Assembly: GCF_000251145.1 (NCBI RefSeq)
Contig: NZ_AIDW01000021.1
Span: 62,001-126,000 of the forward strand
From: Sphingomonas sp. PAMC 26621
Lineage (GTDB): Bacteria; Pseudomonadota; Alphaproteobacteria; Sphingomonadales; Sphingomonadaceae
DNA: 64,000 bases
Direction of reading: 5' to 3'
Position numbers and translations under genes: made by a program. The notes beneath the pieces were generated by a model. The model worked only from the letters and a program-made list of their open reading frames with translations, made no database searches and was not told the DNA's origin. This document shows positions 56,318-64,000 of this stretch, one piece after another. How positions within the stretch are numbered: position 1 is the stretch's first letter; each line of letters begins with the position of its first letter.

Positions 56318-57667
56318 TCAAGACGTGCCCTTCCGCGCCGCCATCGCCGTGCGGAAGCGCTTGCCCCAGCCGGGCCGCGTTTCCTGTCGCGCGCGCGCCA
56401 GCGCGAGCGCATCGGCGTCGACATCGGCGGTAATTACCGATCCCGCGCCGACCGTCGCGCCCGCGCCGATCGTCACCGGCGCGACCAGCGCGGAGTTGGA
56501 CCCGATGAACGCGCCCGCGCCGATCACCGTCTTGTACTTGAAGAAGCCGTCGTAATTGCAGGTGATCGTGCCCGCGCCGATGTTTGCGCCTTCGCCGACC
56601 TCGGCATCGCCGAGATAGGTCAGATGGCTTGCCTTCGCGCCAGCGCCGAGGGTCGCCTTCTTCATCTCGACGAAATTGCCGACCTTGGACTTTTCTCCCA
56701 TTACCGCGCCGGGGCGGAGGCGGGCGAACGGACCGACCTCGGCGTTCGCGCCGATGGTCGCGCCCTCGATATGGCTGAACGCGTGGATCATGACGCCGTC
56801 CGCCACCGTCACGCCCGGGCCGAATACCACGTTCGGCTCGATCACCACGTCGCGGCCGATCTGCGTGTCGTGCGCGAACCAGACGGTTTCGGGCGCGATC
56901 AGCGTCGCGCCGTCCGCCATCGCGCGGAGGCGACGCTGCGCCTGCCAGTCGGCCTCGACCGCGGCGAGTTCGGCGCGGCTGTTGACGCCGGCGACTTCGC
57001 CCGCGCCGGTCTCGATCACCGCGGATGCCCGGCCATCGCCGGTGGCGAGCATGACGATATCGGGCAGGTAATATTCCCCCGCCGCATTGTCGTTGCCGAC
57101 CCGCCCGAGCAACGCGAACAGGTCCGCGCTGCGCACCGCCATCAGGCCCGAATTGCACAGGTCGACCGCGCGTTCGGCGTCGGTTGCGTCCTTATATTCG
57201 ACCATCTTCGCGATCACGCCGTCGTGCGCGACGATCCGACCGTAGGCGCCCGCATCCGCGGGACGGAAGCCGAGCACCACCGTCGCGGGCTGGTCGGGTG
57301 CATTCAGCCGGTCGAGCATCGCGCGCATCGTCGCGGTCGTCACCAGTGGCACGTCGCCGTAGAGGATCAGCACATCGCCATCGAAGCCGGCAAGCGCGGC
57401 CTCGGCCTGCGCGACCGCATGGCCGGTGCCGAGCTGTTCGGCCTGCAGCGCCGTCGCAATGCCGAGCGGGGCAACCGCCGCCTCGACCTGTTCGCGCCCA
57501 GCGCCGGTCACGACGACGGTCATCGCGGGGTCGAGCTGCGCGATGCTGTCGACCAGATGGAGCAGCATCGCGCGCCCCGCGATCGGATGGAGCACCTTGT
57601 GCAGGTCGCTCTTCATGCGGGTGCCTTTGCCGGCGGCAAGGACGATTGCGGCTACGGGACGGTTCAT
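56318..57667 (-). CDS. glmU: Bifunctional GlmU (GlcNAc-1-P uridyltransferase / GlcN-1-P acetyltransferase)
   Basis: Makes UDP-GlcNAc. The 449-aa protein has the pyrophosphorylase signature AAIVLAAGKGTRMKSDLHKVL, the metal site ILYGDVPL, and a C-terminal left-handed beta helix of hexapeptides (IGANAEVGPFARLRPG, GDAEVGEGANIGAGTITCN). ATG 57667 gives the normal start (MNRPVAAIVLAAG); a GTG at 57685 is in frame. Divergent from gph with 62 bp between starts. Confidence 0.96.
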   Translation of the reverse strand: MNRPVAAIVLAAGKGTRMKSDLHKVLHPIAGRAMLLHLVDSIAQLDPAMTVVVTGAGREQVEAAVAPLGIATALQAEQLGTGHAVAQAEAALAGFDGDVLILYGDVPLVTTATMRAMLDRLNAPDQPATVVLGFRPADAGAYGRIVAHDGVIAKMVEYKDATDAERAVDLCNSGLMAVRSADLFALLGRVGNDNAAGEYYLPDIVMLATGDGRASAVIETGAGEVAGVNSRAELAAVEADWQAQRRLRAMADGATLIAPETVWFAHDTQIGRDVVIEPNVVFGPGVTVADGVMIHAFSHIEGATIGANAEVGPFARLRPGAVMGEKSKVGNFVEMKKATLGAGAKASHLTYLGDAEVGEGANIGAGTITCNYDGFFKYKTVIGAGAFIGSNSALVAPVTIGAGATVGAGSVITADVDADALALARARQETRPGWGKRFRTAMAARKGTS

Positions 57668-57729
57668 GGATCCATGCCCTGCCACGCGCGTCTTGCCAAT
57701 TCCAGAGCAACGCTGTCACACAGGACCAC

Positions 57730-58404
57730 ATGGCGAAAATTTCATTCGATATCGTCGGGTTCGACCTGGACGGCACGCTGGTCGACAGCAGCGGCGACCT
57801 CACCGCCGCGGTCAACGACACCCTTGCTTCGGTCGGCCGTGCGCCGCTGACGGTCGATCAGGTCAAGACGATGGTCGGGGGCGGCGCGAAGCACATGCTG
57901 ACGCAGGGGCTGGAGGCGACAGGCGGGGTCGAGGCGGATGAATTCCGCGCGCTCTACAAGCGGATGCTCGGTTATTACGGGGAGCATCTGTCGGTTCACA
58001 CCCGCCCCTTCCCCGGCGCAGTGGCGGCGCTCGACGCGCTTACCGAGCGTGGCATCAAGGTCGCGGTCTGCACCAACAAGTTCGAATCGTTCGCGACCCG
58101 CCTGCTCACCGATCTGGGGCTGATCGACCGGTTCGCCTGCCTGATCGGCGGCGATACACTCGGCCCCGGTCTGTCCAAGCCCAATCGCGCGCCGATCGAC
58201 GAAATGATTCGTCGGTCGGGCGGCGGGCGCGCGGCGTTCGTCGGGGATTCGATCTACGACATCATGGCCGCGCAGAATGCCGAGATCCCCGGAATTGCGG
58301 TAAGTTTCGGCTTCCTGCTCGAACCCGTCGAGCAGATGGGTGCGGATGCGGTGATCGATTCGTTCGACGAGCTGATCCCGACGCTGGAGCGACTGTCAGC
58401 CTGA
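57730..58404 (+). CDS. gph: Phosphoglycolate phosphatase (HAD family)
   Basis: A 224-aa HAD hydrolase: motif I GFDLDGTLVDSSGD, motif II Thr/Asn region VCTNKFESF, motif III Lys in GPGLSKPNRAPI and motif IV FVGDSIYDIMAAQNA. Removes phosphate from 2-phosphoglycolate. It converges with the nucleotidyltransferase gene, overlapping its 3' end by 9 bp. Confidence 0.9.
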   Translation: MAKISFDIVGFDLDGTLVDSSGDLTAAVNDTLASVGRAPLTVDQVKTMVGGGAKHMLTQGLEATGGVEADEFRALYKRMLGYYGEHLSVHTRPFPGAVAALDALTERGIKVAVCTNKFESFATRLLTDLGLIDRFACLIGGDTLGPGLSKPNRAPIDEMIRRSGGGRAAFVGDSIYDIMAAQNAEIPGIAVSFGFLLEPVEQMGADAVIDSFDELIPTLERLSA

Positions 58405-59406
58405 GGAGGGCCCCGCGCCGCCCTTGCGCCACTTGGTCCACAGATGCCGCGCAAGCAGCCCCGGCGGCATCCGCAACCAGTGCGAGCGGACGTAGAACGC
58501 CATTCGCGTGGCCGGCCGCGTCGGGCGGCCCCAGCCGTCGCGCGCGGTGATACGGTAGAGATAGAGCCGGTCGGCGAGCGTCACGCGTTTCGCGTCGCCA
58601 TATAGCGCCTCCGCCAGCCGCAGCGCCCGCGCCGTCTCGCGCTCCAGGCCATGGTGCCGTGCGCGCACCGCCAGCCCCTCGGTGCCAAATTCCGCGACCA
58701 GACACTGCACGTCCCACAGGTTGCGCATCCCCCCGGCGAGATCGCCATCCGCGAACAGATGCGCCGCCGCGTGGACCAGCCGGTCGTTCGGCGACAGCGC
58801 GAACATGCCCGGCGCAAGCTGCACGACGTCCGCGAGCAGCGCGGCGGGATCGGGCGTGATGCGCGCGGTCGGCGGGAGGATCGTGTGGTGGACGTCGATC
58901 ATCCGGTCGCGATCGCGGTGGATCAGCGGGGGAAGCTCATGCATCCAGGTGCGGTAATACGCGTCGTCATACGGGTCTGGCTTGACCCATTCCCACCCCG
59001 CCGCGAGCAGCGCCGCCTCGACCGCGTCGATCCGGTCGCGCGGGACCAGAATGTCGAGATCGCCGATCGACCGGCCCATCCCGGCGCGCATCCCGCCGAC
59101 CGCGAAGGCGGTGCCCTTGAGCAGGACCAACCGCGCGTCCAGCGGCGCGAGAACCCGGCGCGCGACCTCCGCCTCCCACAAGGCCACGACCTGCCCCTGC
59201 GCCGCCGACGCGCGCGCGTCGTCGAGGATCCGCGCGACCGAGACGGGGACGGCAATGCCGTCGAGCCGCCACGCGAGCGTGCCGATCATCTGTTCCGCCC
59301 GCGCCATCGCGATCAGCGCGTTCCACCCGTCCGGATCGAGCGTGACGACGCTTTCCGGCACCCGCAGCGCGCGCGCGAGCCGCCAGCCGGTCACAGCGCG
59401 GCCCAT
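58396..59406 (-). CDS. Nucleotidyltransferase-fold protein of the HprK-A operon
   Basis: A 336-aa protein with a nucleotidyltransferase core: LLKGTAFAVGGM...GRSIGDLDILVPRDR (GxD..DxD-like), then YYRTWMHELPPLIHRDRDRMIDVHHTIL with an acidic/His-rich site. This fits the NTP_transf_5 type seen beside HPr-kinase-like tailoring genes in peptide clusters. Its start overlaps the HprK-A gene by 16 nt. Substrate unknown. Confidence 0.75.
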   Translation of the reverse strand: MGRAVTGWRLARALRVPESVVTLDPDGWNALIAMARAEQMIGTLAWRLDGIAVPVSVARILDDARASAAQGQVVALWEAEVARRVLAPLDARLVLLKGTAFAVGGMRAGMGRSIGDLDILVPRDRIDAVEAALLAAGWEWVKPDPYDDAYYRTWMHELPPLIHRDRDRMIDVHHTILPPTARITPDPAALLADVVQLAPGMFALSPNDRLVHAAAHLFADGDLAGGMRNLWDVQCLVAEFGTEGLAVRARHHGLERETARALRLAEALYGDAKRVTLADRLYLYRITARDGWGRPTRPATRMAFYVRSHWLRMPPGLLARHLWTKWRKGGAGPSSG

Positions 59407-60251
59407 GCCGCCTCCACCTGATCGATCGCGCTTTCGGTATCGGGATAATCGATCGCGCGCGCGGGCACCGCCTTGACGAGGCCACCGAGTGCCGCGAACC
59501 CGCGTTCGCCCAGCGCGACATAATTGGTCGATGCCTGGGTCAGCCGGACGAACACCTCGCTTTGCGCGACGTCACGCTCGGCGCGCGCGTAGCCGAAGCT
59601 CGGGAACAGGATCAGCGCGGGCATCGCGGGCGTATCCATCGCCGCAACGGTCGTGGCGTCGGGAATGAGGTGGCGGATCGCGCCCTTCGGCGTCCCCGGC
59701 AGCATCGGCCCGAGCCGTCGTGCGGGAACTTCGGCGGCGACCGCGGCGATCCCGTCGTTCTTCAGGCTCACCAGCCGGGGAAAGGCGTGGAGCAGCCCCG
59801 TGACCGGATCGAGCAGCGCGAACTCGTCCCCCATCAATCGCCAGCCGCGCAGCGACAGCAGCGCCGCCAGCGTCGACTTCCCCGACCCTGACGCGCCCGT
59901 CAGCACCACCGCCTGCCCGTCGCGCGCGACCACCGCGGCATGGAGCAGCAGATACCGCCGCTGCCCGAGCGCCATCTGCAGGTTCATCCCCATTTCGGCG
60001 GCGAGCAACCCCTGCGCGAGCGGCAGCGGCGCGGCTTCGGGCAGGACGTAATCGCCGCCGATCATCACCGCCGGGCGGATTACCCGCCGCCACGGCCGCG
60101 CCGCGAACAGCCGCACCGAAAAATCGGCGACCCCGCCATGCGGCGCGGGATAGTCCGCATAGAGCCGTTCCAGCTCGGCGATGGGCGCGCGCCAGTCCGA
60201 GCCGATCCGGAACCCGACAGGGCCGACCCGCACCGAAAAGACGTGCCGCAT
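59391..60251 (-). CDS. HPr kinase-related protein A (HprK-rel-A)
   Basis: A 286-aa P-loop kinase: Walker A in VVLTGASGSGKSTLAALL, followed by RLMGDEFALLDPVTG and FPRLVSLKNDGIAAV, as in the HPr kinase fold. HPr-type kinases phosphorylate Ser or Thr on a protein or peptide. ATG 60251 lies 2 nt after the PqqD-like stop. No HPr gene is adjacent, so the target is probably not PTS HPr. Confidence 0.82.
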   Translation of the reverse strand: MRHVFSVRVGPVGFRIGSDWRAPIAELERLYADYPAPHGGVADFSVRLFAARPWRRVIRPAVMIGGDYVLPEAAPLPLAQGLLAAEMGMNLQMALGQRRYLLLHAAVVARDGQAVVLTGASGSGKSTLAALLSLRGWRLMGDEFALLDPVTGLLHAFPRLVSLKNDGIAAVAAEVPARRLGPMLPGTPKGAIRHLIPDATTVAAMDTPAMPALILFPSFGYARAERDVAQSEVFVRLTQASTNYVALGERGFAALGGLVKAVPARAIDYPDTESAIDQVEAAWAAL

Positions 60252-60253
60252 CG

Positions 60254-60550
60254 TCAGCCCACCCGCTCGCACGCGACCAGCCCGGTCGCGACGAGCTCGT
60301 CCAGTCGCGCGCCGAGCGCGTGTTCGTCGGCATCCTCGAGCGCATAGTCAGCGCGCAGTTTGGCCAGCAGCGCGGCGCGGGTCAGCCCGGCCTCGCCCAG
60401 CGCAGCGAGGATCTCGGGCGCGGGCGCCGCGAGCAGATGGGTGATGCCCGACGCGCGATGATAGAGTGCGGTGAAGCTGTCGATATGGAGGATGTCGAGC
60501 GTCTCGGGCCGCGCCATGCGGTACAGCGGCGCTGCGGCGCGCGACGGCAT
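60254..60550 (-). CDS. PqqD-like protein of the HPr-rel-A system
   Basis: A 98-aa protein. The fold fits PqqD/RiPP recognition elements: HIDSFTALYHRASGITHLLAAPAPEILAAL, then LTRAALLAKLRADYALEDADEHALGARLDELVATGLV. PqqD-like domains bind a leader peptide and present it to modifying enzymes. Located between the Tat-signal protein and the kinase gene. Confidence 0.8.
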   Translation of the reverse strand: MPSRAAAPLYRMARPETLDILHIDSFTALYHRASGITHLLAAPAPEILAALGEAGLTRAALLAKLRADYALEDADEHALGARLDELVATGLVACERVG

Positions 60551-60555
60551 GCGGC

Positions 60556-60948
60556 TCAGCCGCGCGGCATCTGCAACGACGCAAAGCAGGTGAAGCCACT
60601 CGTTCCCGATTGCAGACGCCGGATATAGTTGGTGTAGGCGCGGCTCTGGGTCGCGTTGGTGCCGGGCAACTGCCCGCCGGCCAGCGCGGTGCGGACGTCC
60701 TCGCCCTTGAACGAACGGCCCGGCGGCGCGAACGCCCCCGCGGTGCCTGCCGGAACCGTGCTGCCATCGGCGGCGATGTAGCTCCCCGCGCGCCCCGCGT
60801 CGGGGACCGGGATCTCGCAGGTCGCGATCGACGCGGTCGTCGCGGCGAGCGCGGGGCGGATCGACACCACCGCCGCCGCCGAGGCTGCGCCGAGCATCAG
60901 CGCGCGCCGTCGCGCGGGTGCGGGGACATCGGGCGTATCGTCGTTCAT
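60556..60948 (-). CDS. Tat-signal small protein, possible substrate of the HprK-A system
   Basis: A 130-aa protein. ARRRALMLGAASAAAVVSIR is a twin-arginine-like signal, and the mature part has SIATCEIPVPDAG, a Gly/Ala-rich middle and SRAYTNYIRRLQSGTSGFTCFASLQMPRG at the end, rich in Ser/Thr and with two Cys. It is the first gene of the operon, 5 bp before the PqqD-like gene. A substrate role is a guess; it could equally be an unrelated exported protein. Confidence 0.6.
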   Translation of the reverse strand: MNDDTPDVPAPARRRALMLGAASAAAVVSIRPALAATTASIATCEIPVPDAGRAGSYIAADGSTVPAGTAGAFAPPGRSFKGEDVRTALAGGQLPGTNATQSRAYTNYIRRLQSGTSGFTCFASLQMPRG

Positions 60949-61074
60949 CGCATCAAGCCCTTTCACATTCGCGATTCGCTGGCAAGCACGGCCGCGGCGT
61001 TAACCCCCTTTCGCGTCTCGCGACGGCACAGGGGCGCTTCCGCCGCCGCGCAACTGCGGCTAAGGCGCTGGCAG

Positions 61075-62316
61075 TTGCAGGGGTTCGGGTCTCGCACGGT
61101 CATCGCCATCGGGCTCGTCGTCATCGCGGCGATCGCGGTGTTTTTGCTCGAATGGAATTTGCAGGCCGCGATCATCACGCTGGTCGGCGGGGTCGCCGCG
61201 GCGCTCGCCGCGACCGGGACCGGCGACCAGCCGATCGAGACACCGCGCCCGATCGAAGTCACCCCGCCCCCGCCCCTGCCCGAGTTGCAGGAAGTGATCG
61301 AGGCCGTCCTGGGCCCGGTGCTGATCGTCGCGGAAGGTCGCGTCACGCACGCCAATGCCGCCGCGCTCGAACTGCTCGGCAAGCATATCGTCGGGGAGGA
61401 CGTGCGCGTTGCGATCCGCCATCCCGGTGCCGCCGAACGGCTCGCCAGCCCGCTCGCCGGAATGCCGCAGGGGCCGACCAACCTGGTCGGGCTGGGCGCG
61501 CTCGACCAGCATTGGGAAATGCACGTCAGCCGGGCCGCCGGGGGGCAGCGGATCGTCCACCTGATCGACCGCACCGGCAATTATGCCGCCGAGCGGATGC
61601 GGGTCGATTTCGTCGCTAACGCAAGCCACGAGCTGCGCACGCCGCTTGCGTCGATCCTCGGCTATATCGAGACGCTGGGGGACGACAAGGCGGGCGAGGA
61701 TGCGCAGGTGCGCGGGCGTTTCCTCAAGATCATGTTCGACGAGGCGCGGCGGATGCAGCGGCTGGTCGAGGACCTGATCTCGCTCAGCCGGATCGAGGCG
61801 GAGAAATACCGCCTGCCCGACCGTGCGGTCGATCTCGGCGAACTGATCGGCGAAGTCCGGTCCGAGCTGCTCGACGCCCAGAATGCGCGGAGCAACGATA
61901 TCGTCGCGGACCTCGACCTCGGGGTCGCCGCGGTGGCGGGCGACCGCGCGCAGCTCAGCCAGGTGCTCCACAATCTCATCGGCAACGCGATGAAATACGG
62001 GCGCGCCGGAACGCCGGTGACGGTCAAGCTGTGGAGCGACCGGGTCGGGATGGTGCGGATCAGCGTCGCCGACGAAGGCGAGGGAATCGCGCCCGAACAT
62101 ATCCCGCGGCTGACCGAGCGTTTCTATCGCGTCGATCCCGGCCGCAGCCGTGCGGCGGGCGGCACGGGACTCGGCCTCGCGATCGTCAAGCACATCATCG
62201 AACGGCACCGCGGGCGCTTCGACATTGCCAGCACCGTGGGCAAGGGCACGACCGTCACGCTCATGCTGCCGCCGCACGGCAAGGCTGCAATGCCCTTCCC
62301 CGTCGCGCTTTCGTAG
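61075..62316 (+). CDS. phoR: Phosphate-regulon sensor histidine kinase PhoR
   Basis: Senses phosphate status via the Pst system and phosphorylates PhoB. The start is set at TTG 61075, preceded by AAGG at 9 nt, giving 413 aa with an N-terminal membrane hairpin (VIAIGLVVIAAIAVFLLEWN and ITLVGGVAAALAA). A PAS-like domain precedes VANASHELRTPLASILGY (phospho-His), the N box NLIGNAMKYG, DEGEGI and GGTGLGLAIVKHI. Its TTG is tentative because no ATG is in range. phoB is not in the window. Confidence 0.85.
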   Translation: MQGFGSRTVIAIGLVVIAAIAVFLLEWNLQAAIITLVGGVAAALAATGTGDQPIETPRPIEVTPPPPLPELQEVIEAVLGPVLIVAEGRVTHANAAALELLGKHIVGEDVRVAIRHPGAAERLASPLAGMPQGPTNLVGLGALDQHWEMHVSRAAGGQRIVHLIDRTGNYAAERMRVDFVANASHELRTPLASILGYIETLGDDKAGEDAQVRGRFLKIMFDEARRMQRLVEDLISLSRIEAEKYRLPDRAVDLGELIGEVRSELLDAQNARSNDIVADLDLGVAAVAGDRAQLSQVLHNLIGNAMKYGRAGTPVTVKLWSDRVGMVRISVADEGEGIAPEHIPRLTERFYRVDPGRSRAAGGTGLGLAIVKHIIERHRGRFDIASTVGKGTTVTLMLPPHGKAAMPFPVALS

Positions 62317-62334
62317 CCCGCATTTCCCCGCCGA

Positions 62335-62363
62335 CTGTCATCAAACGGTAACGACAACGTCAC
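62335..62363 (+). promoter_or_regulatory. Pho box upstream of pstS
   Basis: Three 7-mers at exact 11-bp spacing: CTGTCAT (62335-62341), CGGTAAC (62346-62352), ACGTCAC (62357-62363). PhoB sites are direct 7-mer repeats of this spacing; the first is a perfect consensus half. It lies 82 bp before the pstS ATG. Confidence 0.7.
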
Positions 62364-62444
62364 ACAGGCATTTGCGTGAGGGTGGTACGCGACTCCGGGG
62401 GCCACAGTTTCGACATCCGAGTCCACGGCCCGAGGGGAGATTCC

Positions 62445-63521
62445 ATGAACCGCACACACGCGACAATCGCCAAGACCTTCAGCCTGTTGTGCGCGGCAAC
62501 CGCGATTCTGCCATTGGCTGCTTGTCAGGATCAGGCGAATGGCGGCGGCGCCGGCTCGCGCGATCACATCACGGTCGTCGGCTCGTCCACCGTGTTTCCC
62601 TTCACCACCATCGTCGCCGAGCAGCTCGTCAACCAGACCCCGGGGATGAAGGCCCCCGCGATCGAATCGACCGGGACCGGCGGCGGGATGAAGCTGTTCT
62701 GCGCCGGCGTCGGCGCAGCGCACCCCGACATCGAGGACGCGTCGCGCCGGATCAAGGCGAGCGAGTACAAGACCTGCCTCGACAATGGCGTATCGAAGAT
62801 CCTCGAGATCCAGGTCGGGCTCGACGGGATCGCGTTCGCCGAGTCCAAGGCCGGACCCAAGCTCCAGCTGACCGCGGTCGACCTGTATCGCGCGCTCGCC
62901 GCGACGCCGAACGGGCAGCCCAACACCGCCAAGACCTGGAAGGACGTGAACGCGTCACTCCCGGCGGTGCCGATCCAGGTCTATGGCCCGCCCTCGACCA
63001 GCGGAACGCGCGACGCGCTCGCCGAGCTGATCCTCGCGCGCGGGTGCGACGCGATCAACCCCAGGATGGCGGACCTCAAGGACAAGGATCACGCAGCCTA
63101 TGCGAAGGGCTGTACCGCGATCCGCGAGGATGGTGCCTATGTCGATGCGGGCGAGAACGACAATCTGATCGTCCAGAAGCTGCAATCGAACCCCAATGCG
63201 ATCGGCATCTTCGGCTATTCCTATCTCGAGCAGAACAAGGACAAGCTCAACGGCGTCCCGCTCAACGGGGTCGAGCCGACCTATGAGACGATCGCGCGCG
63301 GCGCCTATCCGGGCTCGCGCCCGCTGTATCTCTACGTCAAGGCGGCGCATCTCACCGCGATCAAGGGCTTGCGTGAATTCCTCGCGCTGTACGCCAAGTC
63401 GTGGGATCCGAACGGGCCGCTCGTCGCCAAGGGCCTGATCGCCGCACCCGAGGACGTGCGCAAGCGCAGCGCGGAGATCGTCAAGAACGAGACGCTGCTC
63501 GACCCGTCGAAACTGCTCTGA
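62445..63521 (+). CDS. pstS: Phosphate ABC transporter substrate-binding protein PstS
   Basis: Binds phosphate in the periplasm for PstCAB. The 358-aa protein has a lipoprotein signal ending LPLAACQDQ, and the phosphate-binding blocks VVGSSTVFPFTTIVAE, STGTGGGMKLFC and GPPSTSGTRDAL. GGGGA precedes ATG 62445. Downstream pstC is on the same strand. Controlled by the Pho box in front. Confidence 0.93.
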   Translation: MNRTHATIAKTFSLLCAATAILPLAACQDQANGGGAGSRDHITVVGSSTVFPFTTIVAEQLVNQTPGMKAPAIESTGTGGGMKLFCAGVGAAHPDIEDASRRIKASEYKTCLDNGVSKILEIQVGLDGIAFAESKAGPKLQLTAVDLYRALAATPNGQPNTAKTWKDVNASLPAVPIQVYGPPSTSGTRDALAELILARGCDAINPRMADLKDKDHAAYAKGCTAIREDGAYVDAGENDNLIVQKLQSNPNAIGIFGYSYLEQNKDKLNGVPLNGVEPTYETIARGAYPGSRPLYLYVKAAHLTAIKGLREFLALYAKSWDPNGPLVAKGLIAAPEDVRKRSAEIVKNETLLDPSKLL

Positions 63522-63555
63522 CCCGTTCCTCTTATCCTAGAACGAGCCTGATTTA

Positions 63556-64000
63556 GTGTCCTTCCTCGCACTTTTCCTGGTCATGGCCGGGCTTGGGCTG
63601 ATCGGCTGGCTGACCGCGCGGATGCGCGCGGTCGCCTTCCGGCGCGGCAGCACCGCGCGCTTCAGTTCGCTGCCCTCGCACTTCGGCGGCTATGTCGCCC
63701 TGTGGACGATCGTGCCTGCCGCCTTGTTCCTCGCGGTCTGGGCGGCGACCTCGCCCGCGCTTGTCACCAACAGCGTGCTCCACGATCCCGCCGCCGCGCT
63801 GCTGCCGCCGCAGGGGTTCGACCGCGCGGCGATCCTGTCCGAGGCGCGCAGTCTGGCTGCGGGTCGCAGTTTCGGCGCGTTCAACCCGTTGTCGCAGAAG
63901 CTCGCGCCCGCTTACGCCGCCGCGCAGACGCGGATCGACTGGATCGGGACCGCGGTCGCGCTGCTGCTGGCGTTCGCCACCGGTGGCTTCGCCTTCACCC
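63556..64000 (+). CDS. pstC: Phosphate ABC transporter permease PstC, 5' part (runs off right edge)
   Basis: The GTG at 63556 opens a frame that continues to the window end (148 codons). FLALFLVMAGLGLIGWLTAR is a first membrane helix; the soluble stretch ARMRAVAFRRGSTARFSSLPSHFG and a second helix follow. The long N-terminal extension before the ABC permease core is common in alphaproteobacterial PstC. The core is outside the window. Named mainly by position after pstS. Confidence 0.8.
   Translation, partial: MSFLALFLVMAGLGLIGWLTARMRAVAFRRGSTARFSSLPSHFGGYVALWTIVPAALFLAVWAATSPALVTNSVLHDPAAALLPPQGFDRAAILSEARSLAAGRSFGAFNPLSQKLAPAYAAAQTRIDWIGTAVALLLAFATGGFAFT

Noticed and set aside
57667..57685. 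GTG at 57685 as the glmU start
   Set aside because: ATG 57667 yields the usual N-terminus just ahead of the AAGKGTRM motif and the extra residues match no GlmU.

Overview
The window looks like a chromosomal segment of an alphaproteobacterium of the order Sphingomonadales, most likely Sphingomonas. The evidence is the GC-rich coding DNA, the pst locus led by a PhoR-like kinase, split b/b' ATP synthase genes, an alphaproteobacterial heat-shock promoter before dnaKJ, tandem tamA/tamB, and several families of short paired inverted repeats between genes. Genes are packed, with many 1-4 nt start/stop overlaps. I saw no tRNA, rRNA, insertion sequence, prophage or CRISPR array.

Layout. 1-890: the 5' end of a minus-strand degenerate GGDEF-like gene running off the left edge, then a promoter and a 17-codon ORF. 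0.9-7.1 kb: argE, then an EmrAB/NodT-type tripartite efflux operon led by a TetR regulator with a 16-bp palindrome at its start. 7.3-15.2 kb: a Baeyer-Villiger-type monooxygenase and tamA-tamB. 15.3-21.9 kb: malate synthase G, a MarR regulator divergent from hppD-hmgA (tyrosine/homogentisate catabolism), and a translationally coupled pair of a YqcI/YcgG (GntA-like) haem N-hydroxylase and a DUF1989 protein. 22-34 kb: mixed metabolism (aldehyde dehydrogenase, prepilin peptidase, thiolase, esterase, GNAT, SH3 protein, hydroxyacid dehydrogenase, 2-oxoglutarate oxygenase, TonB_C-like protein, uvrC). 34.3-37.2 kb: the F0 half of ATP synthase. 37.3-41 kb: radC and the arsenic operon arsR-arsC-arsB-arsH. 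41-47.9 kb: EF-hand protein, purB, a tiny transcription unit with a ribosome-site hairpin, dnaK-dnaJ, a PCu(A)C copper chaperone and an HExxH protein.

47.8-52.6 kb: a class A beta-lactamase-like protein that appears to lack the deacylating Glu, and a histidine kinase coupled to a REC-GGDEF-EAL regulator whose frame is broken by an apparent 1-nt deletion. 52.8-58.4 kb: a ROK sugar kinase coupled to glmS, a toxin-antitoxin pair wedged between glmS and glmU, and gph. 58.4-60.9 kb: a four-gene HprK-related-kinase-A / PqqD-like / nucleotidyltransferase / Tat-signal protein operon that resembles peptide-tailoring sets but has no known product. 61-64 kb: phoR, a Pho box, pstS and the start of pstC.

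The strongest candidates for poorly described biology are the HprK-A/PqqD/nucleotidyltransferase operon, the GntA-like/DUF1989 pair, and the 26-codon membrane ORF behind an 11-bp hairpin that buries its ribosome-binding site. All functions are read from motifs and context by eye; no database search was run.
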